This document shows positions 46,672 to 54,904 of a stretch of 64,000 bases of DNA, piece after piece. Position numbers and translations under genes: made by a program. The stretch comes from Desulfuromonadaceae bacterium (lineage in GTDB: Bacteria > Desulfobacterota > Desulfuromonadia > Geobacterales > Pseudopelobacteraceae). Within the stretch, counting starts at the first letter, position 1; each line of letters opens with the position of its first letter. Location: positions 62,001 to 126,000 of the forward strand of contig JAQUHA010000006.1 of NCBI GenBank assembly GCA_028683855.1, given 5' to 3'. Under the pieces are notes generated by a model that saw only the letters and a list, made by a program, of their open reading frames with translations, was not told the origin of the DNA and searched no databases.

Positions 46672-46753
46672 TGATCCCTGGTAGATTTAACCGCTCCAAA
46701 CAGTCCGGTTAAACTAAATCTGCCGAAACCGACTCCAGATATAATGAGGTAAT

Positions 46754-47713
46754 ATGGATAAGATACACGTTGGCGGGCAGGCTGTAATCGAAGGGGTCAT
46801 GATGCGCGCACCACGTTCGGTTGCAATTGCGGTTCGTCGACCTGATGGTGAAATTGTTGTAAGAAAAGAGCTGATCATCCCCCTTTCCGAACGTTTTCCG
46901 ATTGTTAAATTGCCTGTAGTTCGTGGTGCAGTTGCCCTGATCACATCTCTGATCATCGGAATAAAAGCGCTTAATTTCTCCGCCAATGAAGCAATGACTG
47001 AAGATGAGAAGGAGAAAGAGAAGGAAAAGGAAAAATTACAGAAAAAAAAGAAAGATGGTGAAACTAACGGTGATCTTTCCTCATGGGCAATGGCAGGAAC
47101 AATGGCAGTCGCCTTCGGTTTTGGCATCTGCCTGTTTTTTCTTTTTCCACTTTACCTTACAAAACTTTTAACTCCTGTAATCGGCAACAACAATATAATC
47201 TTCAACCTGGTGGACGGTATTATACGTGTTGCTGTTTTTTTACTCTATATATGGGCTATTGCACGTATGGAAGATATTCAAAGGGTTTTTCAGTATCACG
47301 GTGCCGAACACAAATCTATTTTTGCTTTTGAGGCTGGCGAAGAACTGTCTGTTGATAATGTACGCAAATACAGCCGACTGCACCCGCGCTGTGGAACAAG
47401 TTTTCTCTTAATTGTAATGCTGGTTAGTATTGCTGTATTTTCGCTCATCCCAAAACTATGGCCATTCTACCTCAAAGCCGGTTCAAGAGTATTTCTGCTT
47501 CCGATAATTGCGGGCATTTCATACGAATTTCTCAAATGGAGCGCTACTAACGAAGCACATCCGCTTGTCAAATTAATCATTGCGCCTGGATTGAAGCTGC
47601 AGCGCCTGACTACACGTGAACCAGATGACAGCCAGATAGAGGTCGCAATATGTTCATTAAAAGAGGCTCTCGAAGTAAATGCAGGTTATAAGGATGATCG
47701 ACTTGTTGTATAA
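46754..47713 (+). CDS. DUF1385 (YqhQ-like) integral membrane protein
   Basis: This 319-residue protein has the family opening VGGQAVIEGVMMRAP and the conserved YHGAEHKSIFAFEAGEELS followed by SRLHPRCGTSFLLIVML. About four to five membrane helices lie near 60-80, 110-135, 145-165, 215-235 and 245-265. A strongly charged Glu/Lys stretch (DEKEKEKEKEKLQKKKKDG, about 83-101) interrupts the first two. The biochemical role of DUF1385 is not established. In related genomes it tends to sit between rpmE and prfA; here prfA and prmC do not follow. Confidence 0.87.
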   Translation: MDKIHVGGQAVIEGVMMRAPRSVAIAVRRPDGEIVVRKELIIPLSERFPIVKLPVVRGAVALITSLIIGIKALNFSANEAMTEDEKEKEKEKEKLQKKKKDGETNGDLSSWAMAGTMAVAFGFGICLFFLFPLYLTKLLTPVIGNNNIIFNLVDGIIRVAVFLLYIWAIARMEDIQRVFQYHGAEHKSIFAFEAGEELSVDNVRKYSRLHPRCGTSFLLIVMLVSIAVFSLIPKLWPFYLKAGSRVFLLPIIAGISYEFLKWSATNEAHPLVKLIIAPGLKLQRLTTREPDDSQIEVAICSLKEALEVNAGYKDDRLVV

Positions 47714-47767
47714 AGCTCCTGCCATCACATTCGGGAAACAGAAATAAATAATTTAAGGATCATTCAG

Positions 47768-48325
47768 ATGGCAAAAGAGCTATATGTCGGACACATTTCA
47801 GAGCAGGCAACAGAAGAGGATCTACGAAAACTTTTTGGATTAATGGGCGTAGTAACATCTGTACATCTTATCGTGGATGAACAGACTGGCGAATTCAAAC
47901 GATGCGGTTACGTCAGAATGCTCTCGGAAGTTAACCTTAACGAGGTAGTAGAAACTCTGGACGGGGCTTATCTTATTGACAGATGTATTGTTGTCAGTAT
48001 TGCCGTTCCACAGAAAGATCGTCCGGCAAAGACTCCGTACGTTAGAAGGAAGCCAAACTCTGACGTTTCAACAGACAGAAAGCAGGGGACTCCTCGAGGG
48101 TCAAAAGCTAAAACCGCTGGCAGCAGTACGACTGCGAACAGTAAAGTGAAAACAAAAGAAAATTCAAAGAGCGGTCGCTCATCTTCAGCAACTGAGGCTG
48201 CCGGTAAACACCGCCCATCTTCTGCAAAAGATACAAGAACCCCATCATTCGGCAAACGTACCGGAAGAACATCATCCAATAACAAGAGTGCTGCTTCGAG
48301 CTCCAATCCTAAGGGGAGGAGATAA
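47768..48325 (+). CDS. RRM-domain RNA-binding protein with Ser/Lys-rich tail
   Basis: The first 80 residues form a single RNA recognition motif with RNP2 LYVGHI and RNP1 KRCGYVRM, where the aromatic usually found first in RNP1 is Arg-Cys instead. From about residue 90 the 185-residue protein is a low-complexity, basic Ser/Thr/Lys/Arg tail. Small RRM proteins occur widely in this lineage and in cyanobacteria and may act in cold response or mRNA stability, but their targets are not known. GGATC is the only weak ribosome-binding match. A strong bidirectional terminator follows. Confidence 0.88.
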   Translation: MAKELYVGHISEQATEEDLRKLFGLMGVVTSVHLIVDEQTGEFKRCGYVRMLSEVNLNEVVETLDGAYLIDRCIVVSIAVPQKDRPAKTPYVRRKPNSDVSTDRKQGTPRGSKAKTAGSSTTANSKVKTKENSKSGRSSSATEAAGKHRPSSAKDTRTPSFGKRTGRTSSNNKSAASSSNPKGRR

Positions 48326-48373
48326 CTCTATTATCAGCCTCAGAATTTAAAATCTGGCACACGCCCGGAAAAA

Positions 48374-48435
48374 AACGGAAAAGAGCCGATAAACTCAAAG
48401 AGCATGATCTATGAGTTTATCGGCTCTTTTCCGTT
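48374..48435. terminator. Strong bidirectional terminator between convergent genes
   Basis: Two perfect 24-base arms (48374-48397 and 48412-48435) enclose a 14-base loop. The GC-containing core GAGCCGATAAACTCA is flanked by AAAA on the left and TTTT on the right, so the hairpin can end transcription from either side. It lies between the RRM gene (+) and the AMIN gene (-). Confidence 0.92.
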
Positions 48436-48453
48436 AATCCTGCCTTAATCAGA

Positions 48454-49425
48454 CTATCTGAAATTTATTTTCAAGCCATTATCTGTATAAGAAATATCAT
48501 GTGTAGGAAATACAGCCCTGTTTGAGTCGATAACTACCCGAATATTCCCTGATGAAATACCAATTCTCGCGTTTGTTATGCCTGACTTTCTTATTGAAAC
48601 TGTTTTTGCCTTTTGATTTATTTTGGGAGATGGAATATCTATGACAAGCCGTTCCGGCTTTGTCAGCCTGAATGACTTATAGTCAGAAATCTGCTGATTT
48701 GTTTTAATTTCAATGTAAGAAGATCCGGCAGATATCTCTTTTATTGAAAGTGCCTTAGACCTGTACGAACCGGAAATCAGCGGTACTACCGGCTCAAGTT
48801 TCGGTGTTGCGGCAACTGTTTCCGTCACCGCAGCATCAGCAGCCGTTAAAGCTGCTCCTGCGGCAGCAGGAACGGCTGCAACTTCAGGCTCATCAAGTCC
48901 GAATGGATCGTCTTCATTATCGACTGCCTGAGGTTGAACCTGAACCTCAGCTGCGGGCGATAGAGGTTCAGGCTCAACCTCTTTGCTCTCGTCCGTTTTG
49001 GAATCAATAGCTGGTTCGGGACTTGAGACAACTGCCGAGCCGCCAAAAGTTACCGTAAGTAGTTTTCTGTCTTCAGATGCAGCAACAGAGATATCAGCCT
49101 CTGAGACCAGATTAAATATAATCCTGCTAACTGTAATATTTGATATCTCTGCCTTATCAACGCTGATACTCGATACAACACCTTTATTTACAACTATCAG
49201 AGGCTCAACTTTTTCAGGATCAGCCTCAGCTATATCCACAACTGCCCTTGCCTGACCAGGCACCTTATAATATGTATAGGTCATTGGAATATCGGCTGAA
49301 ATATCAATAGTAACAAGATCACCGGTTACTTTTGGATTGACATCCAGCAGTTCTGCCGCAAAAACCGATGTGCTAAAACAGACCAGAAGAATGGAAAAAA
49401 TAATAAAATTGGTAATCTTGAGCAT
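48454..49425 (-). CDS. Periplasmic AMIN-domain protein
   Basis: The 323-residue protein has a signal peptide (MLKITNFIIFSILLVCFSTSVFA, cut before AELLDV). Two AMIN-type beta domains lie near 25-130 and 235-323, recognised by the pattern RAVVDIAEA / RLVIDIPSPKI. Between them is a linker rich in Ala, Pro, Glu and Val. AMIN domains usually target proteins such as PilQ or AmiC to peptidoglycan or to the pilus secretin. This protein has no catalytic or secretin domain, so it may be an adaptor. GAGGCTCG precedes the start. It is probably cotranscribed with the upstream TPR gene, 73 bases away. Confidence 0.8.
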   Translation of the reverse strand: MLKITNFIIFSILLVCFSTSVFAAELLDVNPKVTGDLVTIDISADIPMTYTYYKVPGQARAVVDIAEADPEKVEPLIVVNKGVVSSISVDKAEISNITVSRIIFNLVSEADISVAASEDRKLLTVTFGGSAVVSSPEPAIDSKTDESKEVEPEPLSPAAEVQVQPQAVDNEDDPFGLDEPEVAAVPAAAGAALTAADAAVTETVAATPKLEPVVPLISGSYRSKALSIKEISAGSSYIEIKTNQQISDYKSFRLTKPERLVIDIPSPKINQKAKTVSIRKSGITNARIGISSGNIRVVIDSNRAVFPTHDISYTDNGLKINFR

Positions 49426-49498
49426 AAGAGCGAGCCTCCAATAAGGTTATGTCATACAGAGCCTACAGTATTTACACTAAGTTCAATATCCAAACAGA

Positions 49499-51370
49499 TC
49501 AGAAGTCTTTAAGATCATCATCAGAAAAATCAAGTGATTCTGTAAGAGTTACAGCATCCAGACGGGAACTTATATCTCTGAAACCGGGGCTTATACGATC
49601 AATTTCATTCAGAAGCGTTTTTGCCTCATCATGCTTACCTATTGACTCATAAGCTGTAGCCAGTTCATATTTTACCGCACTGATTTCCTCACTGCTCAGT
49701 TCAGATTTCATAAGAGCCTGCAGCATTGTTACTGCGGTTTCAACCTCACCACGTTCTCTTAAACAGACACACTGCATTATCATACACTCTATACGCCTTG
49801 CTGCGTCATCTGAAGCCTTACGGAATTCGTTAATTGCTTCATCGAAAAGTCCCATCTCCTTAAACGCCTGTCCAAGATCAAAATGCGACTGAGCATCGGT
49901 ACTATCCATCTCATCACCGAATTTGACACCATGCGCTTCAGTACTTATTGTATCAAACAAATTGCTGACAGAATCAAGCCAGTTGTCGTGACCGGAAGAC
50001 GTATCAACAGCTTCATCGAATGAACCGAACGGAGAGTCGAACTCATCTATCTCAACATCTATTTCAATATCTTCATCGGAACCATGACTGACGTCCTCGC
50101 CACCCGTATAAGACGCTGCACCGAATGTTTCTACAGCGGTTTCGAACCCTATCTCATCAAAAATTGAAGTCTGGGAATTCTCCGGTATAACCTCTTCTAT
50201 AGTTTCGGTAATTTCCAACAGCTCGGAATCTTGCAGATTCAACGGCTCATAAGACAAAGAAACGGGTCGTTCAATAACAACAGAGGGTTTGACGCCGGAG
50301 ATGGTTTGCAGGGACTTAAGTTTGTCCGAAAGTGAAATTACTGCCGATTCGTTCCCGACCGCTTTAGCTATCCTTACAAGACCTTCAATAATTCTGGCAT
50401 TAATTGGTTCAATTTTTTCCAGAGTTTTATAGACCTGTTCCAGTTGAGTTAAAAAATCGGCGGAAAAAAGAGCAGTTTCATACTGCTCCAACAGTTTTAA
50501 ACTCTCTGAGACGTCCTGCTCATCTGCGGTTGACATAATCAGCCCAATCATTGCAGATGGTTCAGACGGAAAGAATTTAAGATAGTGCTGACAGGCAACC
50601 TTGACACGTTTTGGCTGATCAATCTGCCGATAAGCCTTAATTGTCATTTCCCAAACGCGCTTATTTTTTGGATTACTCCGAAGAAGGTTCTGCAGACTCG
50701 GAATAACAGCAGAGGCATTACCCTGAGCCAGCTGTTCAGAGAGTATATCAAGCATAAAATCCGGTTTATCCGGAAAAAGCTGAATTACACGGGTAGAGAT
50801 TTTTCCAAGTGTATTATCATCGGAGCGCTCAAGCAGAATTGATATTATTTTTGCAAATACAGAGTAAGATTCGTCTCTTTTACCATATGATATAAAAGCC
50901 TCAGCCAGTTTTATCTTTATGGTAATATTCTGGGCATCAACATTCTGCATACGCTCAAGTATCCCGAGAGCCTCTTCTTTTTTTCCACCCTTCTCGTAAA
51001 ATTCATAAATAAGCTTATATTCTGAAAGTGAATTAGCAATCAGACCATGTTTTTCATTAAGTTCTGCAACCATCAGTGATATGGATATATCATCCGGAAA
51101 AAGCTTTTGAAGTTGCTTGTAAACAGCAATTGCCTTCAAGAAAAAACCGTTCTTGGCAAAGTGCTTGCCGATAGTTTCGAACTCTTTGCGTGCGTCGTCT
51201 GACCGACCGCATTTAATTAACAGTTCCGCCAATTTCTGACGATGGTTAACCGCTGCCGGGTCCAAAGCAAGAATCTGCTCGTACGCCTTTGCAGCTTTGT
51301 CAAACTGCCCGCGCAGAATAAATTTTTGAGCCTCTTCAACGAGCTTATCTTTTTTTGGCGACAAAGCCAT
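49499..51370 (-). CDS. Large TPR-repeat protein
   Basis: A 623-residue, mainly helical protein. TPR-like repeats fill about 1-370, for example FDKAAKAYEQILALDP and GFFLKAIAVYKQLQKLFP. An acidic, low-complexity linker follows (about 400-480, rich in Asp and Glu). A second TPR block lies near 495-600 (AQSHFDLGQAFKEMGLFDEAINEFRKA). I chose the ATG at 51370 (MALSPKKDKLVEEAQ), which has GAGGGT six bases upstream; a start 26 codons earlier would add a non-TPR aromatic stretch. There is no signal peptide, so it is cytoplasmic, presumably a scaffold. Similar proteins occur in Geobacter-type genomes without assigned function. Confidence 0.82.
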   Translation of the reverse strand: MALSPKKDKLVEEAQKFILRGQFDKAAKAYEQILALDPAAVNHRQKLAELLIKCGRSDDARKEFETIGKHFAKNGFFLKAIAVYKQLQKLFPDDISISLMVAELNEKHGLIANSLSEYKLIYEFYEKGGKKEEALGILERMQNVDAQNITIKIKLAEAFISYGKRDESYSVFAKIISILLERSDDNTLGKISTRVIQLFPDKPDFMLDILSEQLAQGNASAVIPSLQNLLRSNPKNKRVWEMTIKAYRQIDQPKRVKVACQHYLKFFPSEPSAMIGLIMSTADEQDVSESLKLLEQYETALFSADFLTQLEQVYKTLEKIEPINARIIEGLVRIAKAVGNESAVISLSDKLKSLQTISGVKPSVVIERPVSLSYEPLNLQDSELLEITETIEEVIPENSQTSIFDEIGFETAVETFGAASYTGGEDVSHGSDEDIEIDVEIDEFDSPFGSFDEAVDTSSGHDNWLDSVSNLFDTISTEAHGVKFGDEMDSTDAQSHFDLGQAFKEMGLFDEAINEFRKASDDAARRIECMIMQCVCLRERGEVETAVTMLQALMKSELSSEEISAVKYELATAYESIGKHDEAKTLLNEIDRISPGFRDISSRLDAVTLTESLDFSDDDLKDF

Positions 51371-51518
51371 CCATACCCTCGACCAGCGTAACCAATCAAA
51401 ATAAATAAACAAAATAAATTTATAATGTGTCGAAAAGTACTGTAACAATGATTGTTTGTCAAGCTCAATATCTCCGTTATATTAGTATATTCGGTGATTT
51501 GTACCGATTCATTTTGTT

Positions 51519-51547
51519 TTGACATGACCCAGAAAATCCTTTAGTTT
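51519..51547 (+). promoter_or_regulatory. Candidate promoter in the divergent intergenic region
   Basis: A perfect TTGACA (51519-51524) with a 17-base spacer to the weak TAGTTT (51542-51547) lies upstream of the + strand gene at 51595. The gap between the divergent genes (51371-51594) must hold promoters in both directions; I do not see a convincing one for the minus strand. Confidence 0.35.
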
Positions 51548-51594
51548 AGTCCGATGTTTTATTATACAGATTTCAGAAGAGAGGGCGCTTAGAA

Positions 51595-52560
51595 ATGCGT
51601 TTCCTGCCAAAAGCAAATCCGTTATACGAAAAAATACCTTCAAACAAAATAATAATCCCGGATGTTCTTGAAAAACTAGGCAAAGGGGGTTTCACAGGTT
51701 ATTTTCAACACACAGCTCCAGATTTTGAGTTCTATGGAATTTTCGCCAAAGGGAAATTGCTCTGCGCCCTAAGTAGCGCTAGCGGTAAAGAAAAGACTGG
51801 TTTTGAAGCTATAGTAATGCTCTTTGACAAAGTTCTTTCTGCTAGTGGCGAAGTAAATGTCTACAGAATGACGGCAGACCTGGCTGTTTGTGCTCACGCG
51901 TCAATAATTGGAACCAGGCTTTTCAGTGGTGACGAAGTCCGCAATATTGATATAAAGAGCGTATTTGTACGCATTAAAGGTCAGAGTATGAACGGAGTTG
52001 TCCGTTTTTACACGAATGAACGCTACGGAATGATGTTCTATAAGGAGGGTGCTCCTATCGGCTTTTACCATGATAGTGCAGCTTCGATTGAATCATCACC
52101 TGACGAATCGAGAAAAATAGCCGGACTGCCTGGCGCTCGCGTAGAAATATGCTCAACCAGAACTCTTGAAGAGTTGATGCAGTACGATCTCCTGCAGATG
52201 GTGAATCTCCAGAAACTTTGGGAATCAGCCAAAACACGAATCGTTAGCGCCCCGACAAAAGATCAGACAACGACTGTACTCCCAGTTTCAACCTTTTCAT
52301 CCATTAGCGACAAGAAACTGTTAGATCTTGTTGATGACATATCGGAAGTTGCAAGTGCGTACTTATCAAAAGCCGGCAGAACATTTGTTGAGAAAAGAAT
52401 AAAGGAGGGTGGAGGACCAGCCCAACTGCTTGACGCAACAAAACTATCCATATTTCTTGCCCACATTGAAAAAGACGCAACAGACTATGACTCAAATGCC
52501 CGCATTGACGAAATGATAGACCTTATGAAATCTGAAATAGCAGGACGACTGGCTGTATAG
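51595..52560 (+). CDS. Protein of unknown function with possible PATAN/DUF4388-like repeats
   Basis: The 321-residue protein has no signal peptide or membrane helix. The N-terminal part has a block (LEKLGKGGFTGYFQHTAPD, then FYGIFAKGKLLCAL) that resembles DUF4388/PATAN sensor-effector domains, and a second, weaker version near 125-165 (MNGVVRFYTNERYGMMFYKEG). The C-terminal third is helical (LLDLVDDISEVASAYL to the end). PATAN-type domains are frequent in gliding and type IV-pilus signalling in this lineage, but the match here is by eye only. GAGAGGGCG lies upstream of the ATG. It is divergent from the TPR gene. Confidence 0.6.
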   Translation: MRFLPKANPLYEKIPSNKIIIPDVLEKLGKGGFTGYFQHTAPDFEFYGIFAKGKLLCALSSASGKEKTGFEAIVMLFDKVLSASGEVNVYRMTADLAVCAHASIIGTRLFSGDEVRNIDIKSVFVRIKGQSMNGVVRFYTNERYGMMFYKEGAPIGFYHDSAASIESSPDESRKIAGLPGARVEICSTRTLEELMQYDLLQMVNLQKLWESAKTRIVSAPTKDQTTTVLPVSTFSSISDKKLLDLVDDISEVASAYLSKAGRTFVEKRIKEGGGPAQLLDATKLSIFLAHIEKDATDYDSNARIDEMIDLMKSEIAGRLAV

Positions 52561-52584
52561 TGGATTAAGAAGTGTAGGTTAATC

Positions 52585-53220
52585 GTGCATATTCAACAGA
52601 TCCTCAAGCAATACCTGGAACTTCACGGTTACTGGGTGCTCTTTATAGGTACATTTCTGGAGGGGGAGGCTATTCTTCTTCTCGCCGGTTTTCTGGCATT
52701 CCAGGGGTATCTCAATATTGCAGGAGTTATCTGTACAGCCTGGGCAGGATCTTTCCTGGGAGACCAATGCTACTTCTACATTGGTTATTCTAAGGGGAGG
52801 AGCCTGCTTAAACGTTTTCACTCCATCGCAAAAAAATTTCGTGAAGCATTAAGGCTGGTTGAAAAATACGGGAACTTTGTAGCCTTCATATCCCGTTTCA
52901 CTTACGGATTCAGAATAGTTCTCCCTATAATTCTCGGAATAACAAATCTCCATCCACGAACATTTTTATGGATCAATCTGATAAGCGCACTCTGCTGGTC
53001 AGCGCTCTTTTCTCTAGGTGGGTATCTTTTTGGGAAAAGTGCGTCACTTCTTCTGGACAACGTCAGTAATTACGAGCACTACCTGGTTATTGCTCTTTTA
53101 GTGATTATTATGACCGCATGGCTTGCCCATGCATGGCACGTCTGGAGATTGAAGAAACCGGCGAGAGATCGTCTGGCAAGAATTCGTATACTACGTGGTT
53201 CAAAAAGGAAATACTCTTGA
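52585..53220 (+). CDS. DedA-family membrane protein
   Basis: This 211-residue protein has the DedA pattern: FLEGEAILLLAGFLA, GSFLGDQCYFYIGYSKGR, then the conserved Arg block SRFTYGFRIVLPIILG. C-terminal helices follow (INLISALCWSALFSLGGYLFG and YLVIALLVIIMTAWLAHAW). DedA proteins translocate or recycle lipid carriers such as undecaprenyl phosphate or phospholipids at the inner membrane. Its GTG start is the only sensible one, 24 bases after the previous stop. It overlaps the methyltransferase gene by four bases. Confidence 0.9.
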   Translation: MHIQQILKQYLELHGYWVLFIGTFLEGEAILLLAGFLAFQGYLNIAGVICTAWAGSFLGDQCYFYIGYSKGRSLLKRFHSIAKKFREALRLVEKYGNFVAFISRFTYGFRIVLPIILGITNLHPRTFLWINLISALCWSALFSLGGYLFGKSASLLLDNVSNYEHYLVIALLVIIMTAWLAHAWHVWRLKKPARDRLARIRILRGSKRKYS

Positions 53221-53951
53221 ACAAAGATATATTTATAGTATTGGTAGAGCCTCAGTCACCAGGTAACATAGGAATGGCGTGCCGGGCAATGAAGAACATG
53301 GGGTTGACACAACTGCGAATAGTAAACGGCTGCGACCGCTTTCACCCTGAATCTCTTAAATTTGCAGTTGCTGCGCGTGATCTTCTTGAATCTGCGGAGA
53401 TATTTCCGGATCTGGCTACAGCAGTATCAGACTGCACACTCACAGTCGGCACAACCCGTCGGCATGGCAAATACCGTCAGGAAATCTTCTCTCCCCCAGA
53501 AATAGCGCAACATCTCAGAGAAATGGTTAACAAAGATTGTCGCGCAGCCCTGATTTTTGGGCGTGAAGATAACGGTCTTACTACAGATGAACTATCTATC
53601 TGCCGCTGGCACGCAACTATTCCCACATCCAAAGAGTACGGCTCACTCAATCTGGCTCAGTCTGTTCTTCTTTTCTGTTACGAACTTGAGAAATCGGCTG
53701 AAGCTGCTGGTGGCGGAAGAGCGATAGAAATGGCAAACTCCGGCGAGATGGAGACTATGTTCACACATTTCCACGCTGCTTTAAACAAGATAGGCTTTTT
53801 AAACGAACAGAATCCAGAGCATATAATGCGTTCACTCAGGCGCATTTTCTTTCGTGCGAATCTGGACAGCCGTGAAGTGACGGTACTTCGTGGAATGCTT
53901 ACCCAGATTGAGTGGGCCAGTTCTTCCTTTGACGGGAGAAAACGTTCGTGA
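53217..53951 (+). CDS. trmJ: SpoU-family RNA 2'-O-methyltransferase, TrmJ-like
   Basis: The 244-residue protein has the SPOUT knot motifs VLVEPQSPGNIGMACRAMKNMG at the start, then IFGREDNGLTTDELSICRWHATIP and SLNLAQSVLLFCYEL. This is the TrmJ (YfhQ) pattern; TrmJ methylates position 32 of tRNA. The C-terminal extension (about 165-244) is the usual helical one. I chose the TTG at 53217, which overlaps the DedA stop (TTGA) and has AAAGGAA upstream; a longer in-frame start would only run through the DedA gene. Confidence 0.88.
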   Translation: MNKDIFIVLVEPQSPGNIGMACRAMKNMGLTQLRIVNGCDRFHPESLKFAVAARDLLESAEIFPDLATAVSDCTLTVGTTRRHGKYRQEIFSPPEIAQHLREMVNKDCRAALIFGREDNGLTTDELSICRWHATIPTSKEYGSLNLAQSVLLFCYELEKSAEAAGGGRAIEMANSGEMETMFTHFHAALNKIGFLNEQNPEHIMRSLRRIFFRANLDSREVTVLRGMLTQIEWASSSFDGRKRS

Positions 53952-54217
53952 CCCCATCTACAATCGGCTTTGTAGCCGGAGTTTTAACAAGCGTTGCAGC
54001 GATTCCGCAACTCCTGAAAACATTGAAAAGCCGTCACGTAAGGGACATTTCGATATGGCAGCCAGTTCTGCTCGCTTTAGGTGTTGCACTCTGGATGATT
54101 TACGGTATTCTCATAAATGATTTGCCGCTGATTTTAGCCAACATCACCCCGCTCTTCTGCAACATTCTGTTAACATGGATGAAAGTATATTACGGCAGAG
54201 AAGATCAAAATCTTTAA
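53948..54217 (+). CDS. SemiSWEET transporter (PQ-loop family)
   Basis: An 89-residue protein with three membrane helices: near 5-22, 37-55 (VLLALGVALWMIYGILI) and 60-80. The PQ motif occurs in AAIPQLLKTLKSR after the first helix. SemiSWEETs work as dimers that carry sugars along their gradient. The GTG start overlaps the trmJ stop by four bases. The substrate is unknown. Confidence 0.88.
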   Translation: MTPSTIGFVAGVLTSVAAIPQLLKTLKSRHVRDISIWQPVLLALGVALWMIYGILINDLPLILANITPLFCNILLTWMKVYYGREDQNL

Positions 54218-54241
54218 TAATGGCACATAGAAGGAGCTAAC

Positions 54242-54826
54242 ATGAAAACACTGTTCATCAAAATTTTGCTGGTTTCGATTGTCACGACCCTATCAGGCTG
54301 CGGGTACAACACAATGCAGGCAAATGAGGAGGCTGTTATCGCTGCATGGGGAAATGTCGAATCGTCATATCAGCGGCGTGCCGATCTGATTCCAAACCTT
54401 GTAGAGGTTGTAAAAGGATATGCCAAACATGAGGCGGACACCCTTAAAGCGGTCACAGAAGCACGGGCAAAAGTCGGCTCAATGCAGGTAACAAAAGAGG
54501 TTCTCAATAACCCGGCTACTATGAACAAATTCCAGCAGGCTCAAGGGGAGTTATCAGGCGCACTCTCACGTTTGATGGTTGTAGTCGAAAAATACCCTGA
54601 CCTAAAAGCAAATCAGAACTTTATGGATCTCCAGAAACAGTTGGAAGGGACAGAGAACAGGATAAATGTGGCACGTGAACGCTATAACGGGTCTGTTCAA
54701 ACCTTTAACACCAGCATTCGTATATTTCCGAACTCTTTAACAAACTCATTAATGCTGCACCTTCAGCGGAAGGAACCATTCAAAGCTGAGGAGAGCGCAA
54801 AGAGTGCACCAAACGTCAAGTTTTAA
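54242..54826 (+). CDS. lemA: LemA-family lipoprotein
   Basis: This 194-residue LemA protein has a lipoprotein signal (MKTLFIKILLVSIVTTLSGC, lipobox LSGC). A helical hairpin domain follows with NEEAVIAAWGNVESSYQRRADLIPNLVEVVKGYA, the core LemA block, and then RYNGSVQTFNTSIRIFP. The function of LemA is not settled; it often accompanies TPM-domain proteins, which are not found here. GAAGGAGC precedes the ATG. The C-terminus is short and charged. Confidence 0.92.
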   Translation: MKTLFIKILLVSIVTTLSGCGYNTMQANEEAVIAAWGNVESSYQRRADLIPNLVEVVKGYAKHEADTLKAVTEARAKVGSMQVTKEVLNNPATMNKFQQAQGELSGALSRLMVVVEKYPDLKANQNFMDLQKQLEGTENRINVARERYNGSVQTFNTSIRIFPNSLTNSLMLHLQRKEPFKAEESAKSAPNVKF

Positions 54827-54904
54827 ATGTTCTTATTTTAGAAAATACTCTCTCAGCATCTGAGAACATACACGACAAAGGGCTTTTCTGGGGAGACAAA
54901 TCTG

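Noticed and set aside
46684..46721. Bulged inverted repeat after thyX as a terminator
   Set aside because: The stem (TTTAACCG/CGGTTAAA) is not GC-rich and has no T-run after it.
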